Positions 8,329-17,043 are shown, numbered from the stretch's first letter. The stretch: DNA of 64,000 bases from Stutzerimonas stutzeri (GCF_002890915.1 NZ_POUT01000017.1:1-64000), one strand, 5' to 3'. Program-made: numbers and translations. The notes: generated by a model not told the origin, from the sequence alone.

Positions 8329-8578
8329 CGAGATCCCGCACGCCCATTCGCGGACAGCCGTGCCAGGCACCGGCGCAGACGGGACGAGCGGGAGCGATGA
8401 AGGCCGTTGGGCGCTTTTAGAGCCCACGAAGCCGGTAAATTCGGCCTTCTTCGCGCTTGGCGCGTGCCCCGGTGCATGCTAGGTTTGCGCCTCGCCAGGA
8501 TGGCGAGCAGTCGGCCGGAGCGCAATCAACACAATACCCAGACCTGGCGGCCTTCGCCGGTCTCACAGAGGACCCCGC

Positions 8579-9352
8579 ATGGCCGAGGCCATACCCGCAC
8601 TGGAAATCCGCAACCTGCACAAGCGCTACGGCGATCTGGAAGTTCTCAAAGGCATCTCGCTGACCGCTCGTGATGGCGATGTGATTTCCATCCTCGGCTC
8701 TTCAGGCTCTGGCAAGTCCACCTTCCTGCGCTGCATCAACCTGCTCGAGAATCCCAACGAGGGCGAGATCCTGGTCGCCGGCGAGCAGCTCAAGCTCAAG
8801 CGCGACAAGCAGGGCGACCTGGTCGCCGCCGATGGCCGGCAGCTCAACCGGGTGCGCAGCGAGCTGGGCTTCGTGTTCCAGAACTTCAACCTCTGGCCGC
8901 ACATGACCATCCTCGACAACATCATCGAGGCGCCGCGCCGGGTTCTCGGCCAGAGCAAGGCCGAAGCCACCGAGGTGGCCGAGGCGCTGCTGGCCAAGGT
9001 CGGCATCGCCGACAAACGCCACGTCTACCCCAACCAGCTTTCCGGCGGTCAGCAGCAGCGCGCGGCGATCGCTCGCACGCTGGCGATGCAGCCCAAGGTA
9101 ATCCTGTTCGACGAACCCACCTCGGCGCTCGATCCGGAAATGGTACAAGAAGTGCTTGCAGTGATCCGGTCGCTCGCCGAGGAAGGCCGGACTATGCTGC
9201 TCGTCACCCACGAAATGAATTTCGCCAAGCAGGTATCCAGCGAAGTGGTGTTCCTCCACCAGGGTCTGGTCGAGGAGCAGGGAACGCCCGAGCAGGTATT
9301 TGACAATCCTCAATCGGCGCGCTGTAAACAATTCATGTCTAGCCATCGCTAA
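8579..9352 (+). CDS. polar amino-acid ABC transporter ATPase (HisP-like)
   Basis: Energises uptake of a basic or polar amino acid with the next three genes. Walker A GSSGSGKST, signature LSGGQQQRAAIARTLA, Walker B VILFDEPTSALDPE and the H-loop VTHEMNFAK are all present; 257 aa is the usual length. The insert GEQLKLKRDKQGDLVAADGRQLNRVRSELG is typical of the HisP/AotP branch rather than GlnQ. AGAGGA ribosome site precedes the ATG. Spacing of 14 bases to the binding-protein ATG shows an operon. Known counterparts carry arginine/ornithine or histidine/lysine; the exact substrate is not visible. Confidence 0.92.
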   Translation: MAEAIPALEIRNLHKRYGDLEVLKGISLTARDGDVISILGSSGSGKSTFLRCINLLENPNEGEILVAGEQLKLKRDKQGDLVAADGRQLNRVRSELGFVFQNFNLWPHMTILDNIIEAPRRVLGQSKAEATEVAEALLAKVGIADKRHVYPNQLSGGQQQRAAIARTLAMQPKVILFDEPTSALDPEMVQEVLAVIRSLAEEGRTMLLVTHEMNFAKQVSSEVVFLHQGLVEEQGTPEQVFDNPQSARCKQFMSSHR

Positions 9353-9366
9353 TGGAGCAACACCGC

Positions 9367-10122
9367 ATGAAGAGCTATAAGAAGATCCTGCTGACCGCTG
9401 CTGCCTCGCTGATCATCGGCACCCAGGCATTCGCGGCGGAAAAACTACGGATTGGTACCGAAGGCGCCTACCCGCCCTTCAACCTGATCGACGCCAGCGG
9501 CAAGGTGGTCGGCTTCGATCTGGATATCTCCCACGCACTGTGCGCCAAGATGAAGGTCGAGTGCGAGGTGGTTACCTCTGATTGGGACGGCATCATTCCG
9601 GCGCTGAACGCCGGCAAGTTCGACTTCCTCGCCGCCTCCATGTCGGTCACCGAAGAGCGCAAGAACGCCGTCGACTTCACCGACCACTACTACACCAACA
9701 AGCTGCAGTTCGTGGCGCCGAAGAACGTCGACTTCAAGACCGACGAGAGCTACCTGAAAGGCAAAGTGATCGGTGCGCAGCGCGCGACCATCGCCGGCAC
9801 CTGGCTGGAAGACAACCTGGATCGCGTCGTCGACATCAAACTCTACGACACCCAGGAAAACGCCTATCTGGACCTGGCCTCCGGTCGCGTCGACGGCATC
9901 CTGGCCGACACCTTCGTGCAGTGGGAATGGCTCAAGAGCGATGCCGGCAAGGACTTCGAGTTCAAGGGCGAGCCGGTATTCGATGACGACAAGATCGCCA
10001 TCGCCGTGCGCAAGGGCAACGATGAACTGCGCGAGCGGCTGAACAAGGCACTGGCGGAGATCATCGCTGACGGCACCTACAAGCAGATCAACGACAAGTA
10101 CTTCCCGTTCAGCATTTACTGA
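9367..10122 (+). CDS. periplasmic polar amino-acid binding protein (HisJ/AotJ-like)
   Basis: 251 aa. Start at ATG 9367, chosen because it opens directly on a signal peptide (KSYKKILLTAAASLIIGTQAFAA) and has GGAG upstream; an ATG 15 bases earlier adds only MEQHR. Mature part begins KLRIGTEGAYPPFNLIDASGKVVGFDLDI, the classical binding-protein family-3 start, with two Cys (CAKMKVEC) that form the conserved disulfide of HisJ/LAO proteins, and the ligand-contact DFLAASMSVTEERKNAVDFTD region. It would bind a basic amino acid and deliver it to the two permeases downstream. A strong hairpin follows the gene. Confidence 0.9.
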   Translation: MKSYKKILLTAAASLIIGTQAFAAEKLRIGTEGAYPPFNLIDASGKVVGFDLDISHALCAKMKVECEVVTSDWDGIIPALNAGKFDFLAASMSVTEERKNAVDFTDHYYTNKLQFVAPKNVDFKTDESYLKGKVIGAQRATIAGTWLEDNLDRVVDIKLYDTQENAYLDLASGRVDGILADTFVQWEWLKSDAGKDFEFKGEPVFDDDKIAIAVRKGNDELRERLNKALAEIIADGTYKQINDKYFPFSIY

Positions 10123-10132
10123 TCCAACCGAG

Positions 10133-10173
10133 CCGAAGCCCGGTCGCCAGCCTTCTGGCCGACCGGGCTTCGG
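10133..10173 (+). terminator. hairpin between binding protein and permease genes (attenuator-like)
   Basis: CCGAAGCCCGGTCG-CCAG pairs with CTGGCCGACCGGGCTTCGG through one bulged base and a CCTT loop. It is not followed by a long T run. Hairpins at this place in binding-protein operons typically stop part of the transcripts or protect the upstream mRNA, so the binding protein is made in excess of the permeases. Confidence 0.7.
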
Positions 10174-10186
10174 TGTTTGAGCTTCT

Positions 10187-10882
10187 ATGATTCCTGACCT
10201 TCACGGATTCGGTCCGGCCCTGCTCGCCGGCACCTGGATGACTATCCAACTGGCCCTCGCCTCCCTGGCGCTGGGGCTGGTGCTCGGCCTGCTCGGCGCA
10301 CTCGCCAAGACCTCACCCTACAGCGCGCTGCGCTGGCTGGGCGGCACCTACTCGACCATCGTGCGCGGCGTACCCGAATTGCTCTGGGTGCTGCTGATCT
10401 ATTTCGGCACCATCAGCATGATTCGCGGCATAGGCGAGCTGTTCGGCATCGAGAATCTCGCGCTCAGCCCGTTCGCCGCCGGCACCATCGCCCTGGGTCT
10501 GTGCTTTGGCGCCTACGCTACCGAAGTGTTCCGCGGCGCACTGCTGGCGATTCCCAAGGGCCACCGTGAAGCCGGCCTGGCACTGGGCCTGGGCAAACGG
10601 CGCATCTTTACCCGCCTGATCCTGCCGCAGATGTGGCGCCTGGCCCTGCCTGGCCTCGGCAACCTGTTCATGATCCTGATGAAGGACACCGCGCTGGTCT
10701 CGGTGATCGGTCTTGAGGAAATCATGCGTCGCTCGCAGATCGCAGTGACCGCCAGCAAGGAACCCTTCACCTTCTTCCTGGTGGCGGCCTTCATCTACCT
10801 GTGCCTGACCATCGTCGCCATGATCGGCATGCACTTCCTGGAAAAACGCGCCGGCCGCGGCTTCATCAGGAGCGTCGCATGA
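10187..10882 (+). CDS. polar amino-acid ABC transporter permease (HisQ-like)
   Basis: 231 aa inner-membrane subunit with about five membrane segments. TIVRGVPELLWVLLIYFGT and the ATPase-coupling EAA loop (EVFRGALLAIPKGHREAGLALGLGKRR) are the family marks. It forms a heterodimeric channel with the next gene. It overlaps the next ATG by four bases (ATGA at 10879). Ribosome site is weak; translation is probably helped by the operon. Confidence 0.9.
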   Translation: MIPDLHGFGPALLAGTWMTIQLALASLALGLVLGLLGALAKTSPYSALRWLGGTYSTIVRGVPELLWVLLIYFGTISMIRGIGELFGIENLALSPFAAGTIALGLCFGAYATEVFRGALLAIPKGHREAGLALGLGKRRIFTRLILPQMWRLALPGLGNLFMILMKDTALVSVIGLEEIMRRSQIAVTASKEPFTFFLVAAFIYLCLTIVAMIGMHFLEKRAGRGFIRSVA

Positions 10883-11568
10883 CCTGGGAAATCTTCCTCA
10901 AGTGGCTGCCGAGCTTCGTCGACGGCGCCTGGCTGACCCTGCAGCTGGTCGGCGTTTCGGTCGTCGCCGGGCTGATCCTCGCCCTACCGCTGGGCATCGC
11001 CCGCTCGTCCCGACATCTGGCGGTACGCGCGCTGCCCTACGGCTATATCTTCTTCTTCCGCGGCACCCCGCTGCTGGTGCAGCTGTTCCTGGTCTACTAC
11101 GGCATGGCGCAGTTCGACATCGTGCGCCAGAGTGCGCTCTGGCCCTATCTGCGTGATCCGTACTGGTGCGCCATCATCACCATGACGCTGCACACCGCCG
11201 CCTACATCGCCGAGATCATCCGCGGCGCGATCCAGAACGTGCCCCCCGGCGAAGTAGAAGCCGCGCGCGCGCTGGGCATGTCGCGCAGCCAGGCGCTGCT
11301 GCACGTCATCCTGCCGCGCGCCGCGCGCATCGGCCTGCCGGCCTACAGCAACGAGGTGATCCTGATGCTCAAGGCCAGCGCCCTGGCCAGCACCATCACC
11401 CTGCTGGAACTGACCGGCATGGCGCGCAAGATCGCCGCGCGCACCTACCTGCACGAGGAAATGTTCCTCACCGCCGGCCTGATCTACCTGCTGATCGCCT
11501 TCGTCCTGATGCAGGGCTTCAAGCTGCTGGAGCGCTGGCTGCGCGTGGATGCCTGCCAGGGGCGCTGA
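10879..11568 (+). CDS. polar amino-acid ABC transporter permease (HisM-like)
   Basis: 229 aa. MTWEIFLKWLPSFVDGAWLTLQL start, YIFFFRGTPLLVQLFLVYYG and the EAA loop EIIRGAIQNVPPGEVEAARALGMSRSQ identify the HisM/AotM partner permease. The ATG at 10879 overlaps the previous stop; longer in-frame starts upstream lie inside the HisQ-like gene. Last gene of the four-gene uptake operon; a repeat-rich hairpin region follows. Confidence 0.9.
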   Translation: MTWEIFLKWLPSFVDGAWLTLQLVGVSVVAGLILALPLGIARSSRHLAVRALPYGYIFFFRGTPLLVQLFLVYYGMAQFDIVRQSALWPYLRDPYWCAIITMTLHTAAYIAEIIRGAIQNVPPGEVEAARALGMSRSQALLHVILPRAARIGLPAYSNEVILMLKASALASTITLLELTGMARKIAARTYLHEEMFLTAGLIYLLIAFVLMQGFKLLERWLRVDACQGR

Positions 11569-11578
11569 ACCGCGTGAG

Positions 11579-11705
11579 GGTGGATCGCGCTTCACCGATC
11601 CACCGGGTGGCGATCCACCGGGTGGCGTCCCACCGGGTGGCGATCCACCGGGGCGTCCCACCGAACGGAGCCGTGGTGGATGTGAAAGGCGACATCCACC
11701 CTACG
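11579..11705. repeat. 15-bp tandem repeats and hairpins after the ABC operon
   Basis: A hairpin (GGTGGATCG ... CGATCCACC, 11579-11604) merges into about four copies of the 15-mer CGATCCACCGGGTGG (11596, 11611, 11626, partial 11641) and ends in a second hairpin (GGTGGATGT ... ACATCCACC, 11675-11700). The units are palindromic-like (CCACCGGGTGG). The outer hairpins resemble a dispersed Pseudomonas intergenic repeat; the inner tandem copies look like a local expansion of one hairpin arm. It may stop transcription. Confidence 0.75.
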
Positions 11706-11765
11706 ATGAAATCCAGTCCTGCAGCTGTTGTCAGAGACACATCTGAGCCATCCACGAGACCACCT

Positions 11766-12668
11766 ATGCCCGTTGATATCCAGCACATCGAAATAGACCA
11801 GCTCGCCTGCTGGCGCATCCGCCGCGGCGATGACGAACTGTTGGTCGCCGAACAGGGCGCCCAGGTGCTCAGCTATCGCCAGGGCGACGCGCCGCCGATC
11901 ATCTGGCTCAGCGAGGAAGCGGCGTTCCACCAGGGTCAGTCAGTGCGCGGCGGTGTGCCGGTGTGCTGGCCCTGGTTCGGCGACCTGGCGCGCAATCCGC
12001 AGGCGGTGCAGGCCAGCTACGACGGAGAGCAACCGGCGCCATTCCATGGGCTGGTACGCGCACTGGACTGGCAGTTGCAGGAACAACGCAGCGAGGGCGA
12101 CGCGGCCATCCTGGTATTTCATTGCCCCCAGGCGCAGGGCAAGCTGCCGGGTTGGTCCCACAACGTGGAGCTGACGCTACAGATCCGCCTGGCCGACGAC
12201 CTGCAACTGACCCTGAGCAGCCACAATCGCGGCGCCACGCCGATCGGCATCAGCCAGGCGCTGCACAGCTACTTCGCCATCAGCGACATCCATCGGGTCG
12301 CCGTCGAAGGGCTCGCCGGCCGCCCCTATATCGACACCCTGGAGAACTGGCAGCGGCGCCAGCAACAGGGCGACCTGCATTTCAGCGGCGAAACCGACCG
12401 CATCTACCTCGACCTGCCAGACACGCTCAGCCTCGTCGACCTGGGCTGGAACCGGCGCATCCGGCTCACCAGCACCGGCTCCGCCTCGGCCATCCTGTGG
12501 AACCCCTGGATCGACAAGGCACAGCGCCTGTCCGGCTTTGCCGACGATGCCTGGCAGCGGATGCTCTGCATCGAAACGGCAAACGTATTGGACGACGCGA
12601 TCATGCTTCAACCCGGTCAGCGTCATCTTATTGGCGTTGAAATCCAGGCAACTGCTATCGAGTTATAG
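11766..12668 (+). CDS. D-hexose-6-phosphate mutarotase, aldose-1-epimerase family (YeaD-like)
   Basis: 300 aa cytosolic enzyme that would interconvert alpha and beta anomers of a hexose-6-phosphate. Family landmarks: VRGGVPVCWPWFG near residue 60, PFHGLVRALDW (conserved His region) and SQALHSYFAISD (second conserved His), and WNPWIDKA. The ATG at 11766 gives the usual YeaD length. Monocistronic; separated from the amino-acid operon by the repeat-rich spacer. Confidence 0.88.
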   Translation: MPVDIQHIEIDQLACWRIRRGDDELLVAEQGAQVLSYRQGDAPPIIWLSEEAAFHQGQSVRGGVPVCWPWFGDLARNPQAVQASYDGEQPAPFHGLVRALDWQLQEQRSEGDAAILVFHCPQAQGKLPGWSHNVELTLQIRLADDLQLTLSSHNRGATPIGISQALHSYFAISDIHRVAVEGLAGRPYIDTLENWQRRQQQGDLHFSGETDRIYLDLPDTLSLVDLGWNRRIRLTSTGSASAILWNPWIDKAQRLSGFADDAWQRMLCIETANVLDDAIMLQPGQRHLIGVEIQATAIEL

Positions 12669-12699
12669 CAACTAACACGCTGCTCTTGCGCTGTAATGG

Positions 12700-12966
12700 C
12701 TATTTGCCTGTAAGCGTTATCCTACATATGAAGAGATTATTTCTTACACCTTTAGTTGACGCCAATAAACAACTAGCGAGTGTTTCGAAATTAGTTCCCC
12801 GATCATCCGTATAATATTTACCAATGTTATACGGATCACACTTCATGCCTTGAACGCCCCCTCCGCCAGGTCTAGGATGCCCACCCCATAAGGGCCCTGC
12901 GCAATTAGTTGCGCAATCAAAGTGCGCAATAAGTTGCACAGCCCGCTCGCAGAAGCCTGCCTTCAA
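12700..12966 (-). CDS. possible small minus-strand gene or gene remnant (88 aa)
   Basis: An 88-codon frame in AT-rich DNA, transcribed away from tssA. The product is Cys-rich (six Cys) with a Gly-rich middle (GGHPRPGGGGVQGMKCDPYN) and no signal peptide; it matches nothing I recognise. No clear ribosome site. Its composition differs from neighbours, so it could be the end of a lost T6SS-associated gene or chance. Low confidence. Confidence 0.22.
   Translation of the reverse strand: MKAGFCERAVQLIAHFDCATNCAGPLWGGHPRPGGGGVQGMKCDPYNIGKYYTDDRGTNFETLASCLLASTKGVRNNLFICRITLTGK
12898..12930 (+). repeat. three TGCGCAAT copies ahead of tssA
   Basis: TGCGCAAT at 12898, 12910 and 12923 (12- and 13-base spacing), followed by a related TTGCA. 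About 95 bases upstream of the tssA ATG. Candidate operator for a T6SS regulator. Confidence 0.4.
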
Positions 12967-13023
12967 TATATGAACACAGGCTTCCAGAAGTTCACGGACC
13001 GAACTTGAACGTCACGGAAGACC

Positions 13024-14586
13024 ATGCACGCCAGCGCACTCAGCAAGCATTATCTGGAACTTGCCCGAAAGCCGGTCAACGACAGCAATTTTGCCGGTGA
13101 CGATATTCGCTACAGCAGCGAATTCGAACTGCTGGAAGCCGAACTGGCCAAAGCCGGGGCACTGCACCATACCACCGGCATCGACTGGCAGAAGGTCCGC
13201 GAAGGCAGCGAGATGCTGCTCGCCTCGCTGTCCAAGGACCTGCGCGCCGCCGCCTGGTTGACCTGGAGCCTGTTTCAGCGCGAGTCTTTCGCTGGACTAC
13301 AGGCCGGGCTGAATTTGCTGCAGTACCTGTGCAGCAATCACTGGGCCGAACTGCATCCACGCAAGCCACGCACCCGCGCCGCCGCGATTAACTGGCTGCT
13401 GCCGCGCCTGGAACAGACCTTTTCCGAAGACGTGCCGGTCGGCGAACAGCTGCCGCTGTTCCGCAGCCTGGCCGAGCAACTGCATGCTCTGGAGCAGTGC
13501 CTGTCCGGTCATCTCGGCGAAGACGCACCGCTGCTGTTGCCGCTTTGCCGCCAACTCGACGGCATGGTCAAACGCGCCAGCTCGGGGCAACCGCAGCCCG
13601 GGACAGTGGGCGCAGCCATCGCCCAGGTGAAGCAGGTCGCCAGTCAAGTCTTCGCCCCCGGCTCGCCGATAGAGAACGACAAGGAAGCGCTCAAGGCCCT
13701 GCGCAACCTACAGGAACAGGCCCGCCCGCTGACCGCCTGGTGGCTCAAGCAGCGCACCAGCGATCTGCGCCCCCTGCGCCTGGCGCGAACCCTGCTCTGG
13801 CTGAGCATCGACAGCCTGCCCGAGCACAACAGCGAGCAGATCACCGCGCTACGTGGCGTACCCGCCGACAAGCTGGCCAGCTACCGCGAACGCTTCGCTC
13901 AGGGGCAGTACGCCGACCTGCTGGTGGACCTGGAAAACAGCACCGCGCGCGCGCCGTTCTGGCTGGACGGTCAGCGCCTGGCCTGGGAGTGCCTGCAGGA
14001 GCTGGACGCCGCGCAGGCCATGCGCGAAGTGGAGATTCAGCTCGCGCTGTTCCTGCAACGCGTACCGCGTCTGGAAGAGCTGTGCTTTCACGACGGCACC
14101 CCGTTCGCCGACGCCGAAACCCGCGCCTGGATCAGCGGCCAGGTCATGCCCCATGTACAGCCGGCCACGGCCGCCAGACAGGAAGAACCGCCTGTCACCG
14201 GCACCGCACAACCGAGCTGGGAGCTCGCGCTGCAAGAGGCCGTTCCGCTGTTGCGCAAAGAAGGCCTCAAGCCTGCCGTGCAACAGCTCAAGCAGGGCCT
14301 GGCTCGCGCCCGCGGCGGCCGCGAGCGCTTCTTCTGGCAGCTGAGCCTCGCCCGCCTGTGCTACCAGGCCAAGAAATACGAGCTGGCCAAAACCCAGCTC
14401 GAAGCACTCGACCAGCAGCTCGAGGCCAGTGGCCTGGGCAGCTGGGAACCCGATCTCGCCCTCGAGGTACTGCGCCTGCTGCACAGCTGTTGCGAGCTGC
14501 TGCCGCAGAACCACGCCGTGCGTGAAAGCAAGGATGAGATTTACCGCAGGCTGTGCCACCTCGATCTCGAAGTGGTGCTGGACTAA
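13024..14586 (+). CDS. tssA: T6SS protein TssA (HsiA2-type)
   Basis: First gene of the T6SS operon. TssA proteins dock at the baseplate/sheath and prime or cap tail growth. 520 aa: the N-terminal ImpA-like domain is visible (FAGDDIRYSSEFELLEAELAK, IDWQKVREGSEMLL, DLRAAAWLTWSLFQ, GLNLLQYLCSNHWAELHPRKPRTRAAAINWL), followed by a long helical C-terminal part (VasJ-like, LARARGGRERFFWQLSLARLC). The long form fits the HsiA2 class of the H2 cluster. Start ATG 13024 with GGAAG upstream. All genes through 37955 are on the same strand with tiny gaps or overlaps. Confidence 0.9.
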   Translation: MHASALSKHYLELARKPVNDSNFAGDDIRYSSEFELLEAELAKAGALHHTTGIDWQKVREGSEMLLASLSKDLRAAAWLTWSLFQRESFAGLQAGLNLLQYLCSNHWAELHPRKPRTRAAAINWLLPRLEQTFSEDVPVGEQLPLFRSLAEQLHALEQCLSGHLGEDAPLLLPLCRQLDGMVKRASSGQPQPGTVGAAIAQVKQVASQVFAPGSPIENDKEALKALRNLQEQARPLTAWWLKQRTSDLRPLRLARTLLWLSIDSLPEHNSEQITALRGVPADKLASYRERFAQGQYADLLVDLENSTARAPFWLDGQRLAWECLQELDAAQAMREVEIQLALFLQRVPRLEELCFHDGTPFADAETRAWISGQVMPHVQPATAARQEEPPVTGTAQPSWELALQEAVPLLRKEGLKPAVQQLKQGLARARGGRERFFWQLSLARLCYQAKKYELAKTQLEALDQQLEASGLGSWEPDLALEVLRLLHSCCELLPQNHAVRESKDEIYRRLCHLDLEVVLD

Positions 14587-14603
14587 CCGCAAAGGAGAAC
14601 ACC

Positions 14604-15110
14604 ATGGCCAAAGAAGGCTCGGTTGCACCCAAGGAACGCATCAACGTCACGTTCAAGCCGGCCACCGGCAACGCTCAGGAAGAGGTCGAGCTGCCCCTCA
14701 AGCTGATGGTGCTGGGCGATTTCACCCAGCGCGCCGACGACCGCAAGATCGAAGACCGCAAGCCCATCGCCATCGACAAGAACAGCTTCGACGAGGTCCT
14801 GGCCAAGCAGGAGCTGAACCTGACCTTCGGCGTGCCGAACCGCCTGCAGGACGAGCAGACCGATGACGAGTTGGCCGTGCAGCTGCGCATCAACTCGATG
14901 AAAGACTTCAACCCGGCAAACCTGGTCGAGCAGGTCCCGGAGCTGAAGAAACTGATGGACCTGCGCGACGCCCTGGTCGCCCTGAAGGGCCCGCTGGGCA
15001 ACGCCCCGGCCTTCCGCAAGGCCATCGAAAGCGTACTCGCCGACGACGATTCGCGCGACCGCGTACTCGGCGAACTGGGCCTGGCGGCCAAAGAGAAGCT
15101 GGACGCCTGA
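14604..15110 (+). CDS. tssB: T6SS small sheath subunit TssB
   Basis: 168 aa; pairs with TssC to form the contractile sheath. Start ATG 14604 with AAGGAG 7 bases upstream. The N-terminus (MAKEGSVAPKERINVTFKPATGN) and PLKLMVLGDFTQR, then SFDEVLAKQELNLTF and the C-terminal FRKAIESVLADDDSR are family features. Located directly after tssA and 26 bases before tssC. Confidence 0.95.
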   Translation: MAKEGSVAPKERINVTFKPATGNAQEEVELPLKLMVLGDFTQRADDRKIEDRKPIAIDKNSFDEVLAKQELNLTFGVPNRLQDEQTDDELAVQLRINSMKDFNPANLVEQVPELKKLMDLRDALVALKGPLGNAPAFRKAIESVLADDDSRDRVLGELGLAAKEKLDA

Positions 15111-15136
15111 TATCACCGACAAGGAAGCACATCTAC

Positions 15137-16615
15137 ATGACCACTAGCGCAGCCGCCGTCGAGCACGGCAACCACCTCGCCGAAGGCGGCATCCTCGACC
15201 GCATCATCGCCGAAACCCGCCTGACCCCGGACGACGAGGCCTACGACATCGCCAAGCGCGGCGTCTCGGCCTTCATCGAAGAACTGCTCAAGCCGCAGAA
15301 CGAAAACGAGCCGGTGAAGAAGGCCATGGTCGACCGCATGATCGCGGAGATCGACGCCAAGCTCAGCCAGCAGATGGACGAGATCCTTCACCACCCGCAG
15401 TTCCAGGCCCTGGAGTCGTCCTGGCGCGGCCTGAAGCTGCTGGTGGATCGCACCAACTTTCGCGAGAACATCAAGCTCGAGCTGCTCAACGCCTCCAAGC
15501 AGGACCTGCTGGACGACTTCGAGGACAGCCCGGAGATCGTCCAGTCCGGCCTGTACAAGCACATCTACACCGCCGAGTACGGCCAGTTCGGCGGCCAGCC
15601 GGTCGGTGCGCTGATCGCCAACTATTTCTTCGACCCCAGCGCGCCCGACGTGAAGACCATGCAGTATGTCGCCAGCGTCGCCAGCATGTCCCACGCGCCC
15701 TTCATCGCCGCCGCCGGCCCGAAATTCTTCGGCCTGGAAAGCTTCACCGGCCTGCCGGACCTGAAGGATCTCAAGGATCACTTCGAGGGCCCGCAGTTCA
15801 CCAAGTGGCAGAGCTTCCGCGAGCAGGAAGATGCCCGCTACGTCGGCCTGACCGTTCCGCGCTTCCTGCTGCGCAACCCCTACGACCCGGAAGATAACCC
15901 GGTTAAAAGCTTCGTCTACAAGGAAAACGTCGCCGGCAGCCACGAGCACTACCTGTGGGGCAACACCGCCTACGCCTTCGCCAGCCGCCTGACCGACAGC
16001 TTCGCCAAGTTCCGCTGGTGCCCGAACATCATCGGGCCGCAGAGCGGCGGCGCAGTGGAGGACCTGCCGCTGCACCATTTCGAAAGCATGGGCGAGATCG
16101 AGACCAAGATCCCGACCGAAGTGCTGGTTTCCGACCGGCGCGAGTACGAGCTGGCCGAGGAAGGCTTTATCGCCCTGACCATGCGCAAGGGCAGCGACAA
16201 CGCCGCGTTCTTCTCCGCCAATTCAGCGCAGAAGCCGAAGTTCTTCGGCAACAGCGAGGAAGGCAAGACCGCCGAGCTGAACTACAAGCTCGGCACCCAG
16301 CTGCCCTACCTGTTCATCGTCAACCGCCTGGCGCACTACCTGAAGGTGCTGCAGCGCGAGCAGATCGGTGCCTGGAAGGAGCGCACCGACCTCGAACTGG
16401 AACTGAACAAGTGGATCCGCCAGTTCGTCGCCGACCAGGAGAACCCCAGCGCCGAAGTCCGCAGCCGTCGCCCGCTGCGCGCCGCCCAGGTCAACGTCAG
16501 CGACGTCGAGGGCGAACCGGGCTGGTACCGCGTCAGCCTCAGCGTGCGTCCGCACTTCAAGTACATGGGCGCGGATTTCACCCTGTCGCTGGTCGGCAAG
16601 CTGGACAAGGAGTGA
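15137..16615 (+). CDS. tssC: T6SS large sheath subunit TssC
   Basis: 492 aa; the large sheath protein that contracts with TssB to push the Hcp/VgrG needle. Typical segments: RMIAEIDAKLSQQMDEILHHP, FQALESSWRGLKLLVDR, YGQFGGQPVGALIANYFF, SMSHAPFIAAAGPKFFG, and FRWCPNIIGPQSGGAVEDL. The C-terminus RVSLSVRPHFKYMGADFTLSLVGKLDKE is the conserved end that interacts with the ClpV recycling factor system. Coupled to tssB and tssE. Confidence 0.96.
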   Translation: MTTSAAAVEHGNHLAEGGILDRIIAETRLTPDDEAYDIAKRGVSAFIEELLKPQNENEPVKKAMVDRMIAEIDAKLSQQMDEILHHPQFQALESSWRGLKLLVDRTNFRENIKLELLNASKQDLLDDFEDSPEIVQSGLYKHIYTAEYGQFGGQPVGALIANYFFDPSAPDVKTMQYVASVASMSHAPFIAAAGPKFFGLESFTGLPDLKDLKDHFEGPQFTKWQSFREQEDARYVGLTVPRFLLRNPYDPEDNPVKSFVYKENVAGSHEHYLWGNTAYAFASRLTDSFAKFRWCPNIIGPQSGGAVEDLPLHHFESMGEIETKIPTEVLVSDRREYELAEEGFIALTMRKGSDNAAFFSANSAQKPKFFGNSEEGKTAELNYKLGTQLPYLFIVNRLAHYLKVLQREQIGAWKERTDLELELNKWIRQFVADQENPSAEVRSRRPLRAAQVNVSDVEGEPGWYRVSLSVRPHFKYMGADFTLSLVGKLDKE

Positions 16616-16622
16616 CCGCTGG

Positions 16623-17030
16623 ATGACGGAATACGGCAGCCTGTTCGAGCGTCTCGGCGGCGAAGCCGGCCGGCGCACCGGCTGGAGCCGCGAGATCGCG
16701 GCCATGGCCTCGGTGGCTGCCCATCTGTCGAAGATGCTCAGCACCCGGGCGGGCAGCGTACAGACGCTGCCCGACTACGGGTTGCCCGATCTGAACGACA
16801 TGCGCCTGTCGTTGCACGACTCGCTGCAACAGGCGCGTGCCGCCATCGAACGCTTCATCGAAGCCTACGAACCCCGTTTGAGCCAGGTGCGGGTGGTTTC
16901 CCTGCCCCGCGACCATGACCTGCTGCGCCTCGCCTTCGCCATCGAGGGGCTGCTGGAAGTGGACGGCATCAGGCGGCCGGTCAGCTTTTCCGCCAACCTG
17001 GACGGTAGCGGACAGGTGAAGGTTCGCTGA
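16623..17030 (+). CDS. tssE: T6SS baseplate wedge protein TssE (gp25-like)
   Basis: 135 aa. Contains the T4 gp25/lysozyme-like baseplate fold: SLFERLGGEAG start, the block HLSKMLSTRAGSVQTLPDYGLPDLND (conserved polymerisation-start motif) and the beta-rich end. It joins TssF, TssG and TssK in the baseplate. In this genome it is separated from tssF by an inserted effector/immunity cassette (17.0-21.0 kb). Confidence 0.93.
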   Translation: MTEYGSLFERLGGEAGRRTGWSREIAAMASVAAHLSKMLSTRAGSVQTLPDYGLPDLNDMRLSLHDSLQQARAAIERFIEAYEPRLSQVRVVSLPRDHDLLRLAFAIEGLLEVDGIRRPVSFSANLDGSGQVKVR

Positions 17031-17043
17031 CAGGAGAACACGG

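Larger units (their letters stand above)
12669..13023. other. AT-rich region upstream of the T6SS operon
   Basis: Clearly lower in GC than its flanks. It must contain the T6SS promoter, but I see neither a good sigma70 promoter nor a convincing -24/-12 (sigma54) element. It holds a TGCGCAAT repeat cluster at 12898-12930 and a possible minus-strand small frame. A GGAAG ribosome site lies just before tssA. AT-richness fits xenogeneic silencing, as is known for T6SS loci. Confidence 0.5.

Noticed and set aside
6241..8427. Minus-strand frame of 728 codons opposite the BCCT transporter
   Set aside because: Antisense shadow; His/Gln/Asp-rich product without domains.
12669..13023. A sigma54 -24/-12 promoter for the T6SS operon
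   Set aside because: TGGC and TGC words occur but not with the required spacing; I could not support one.
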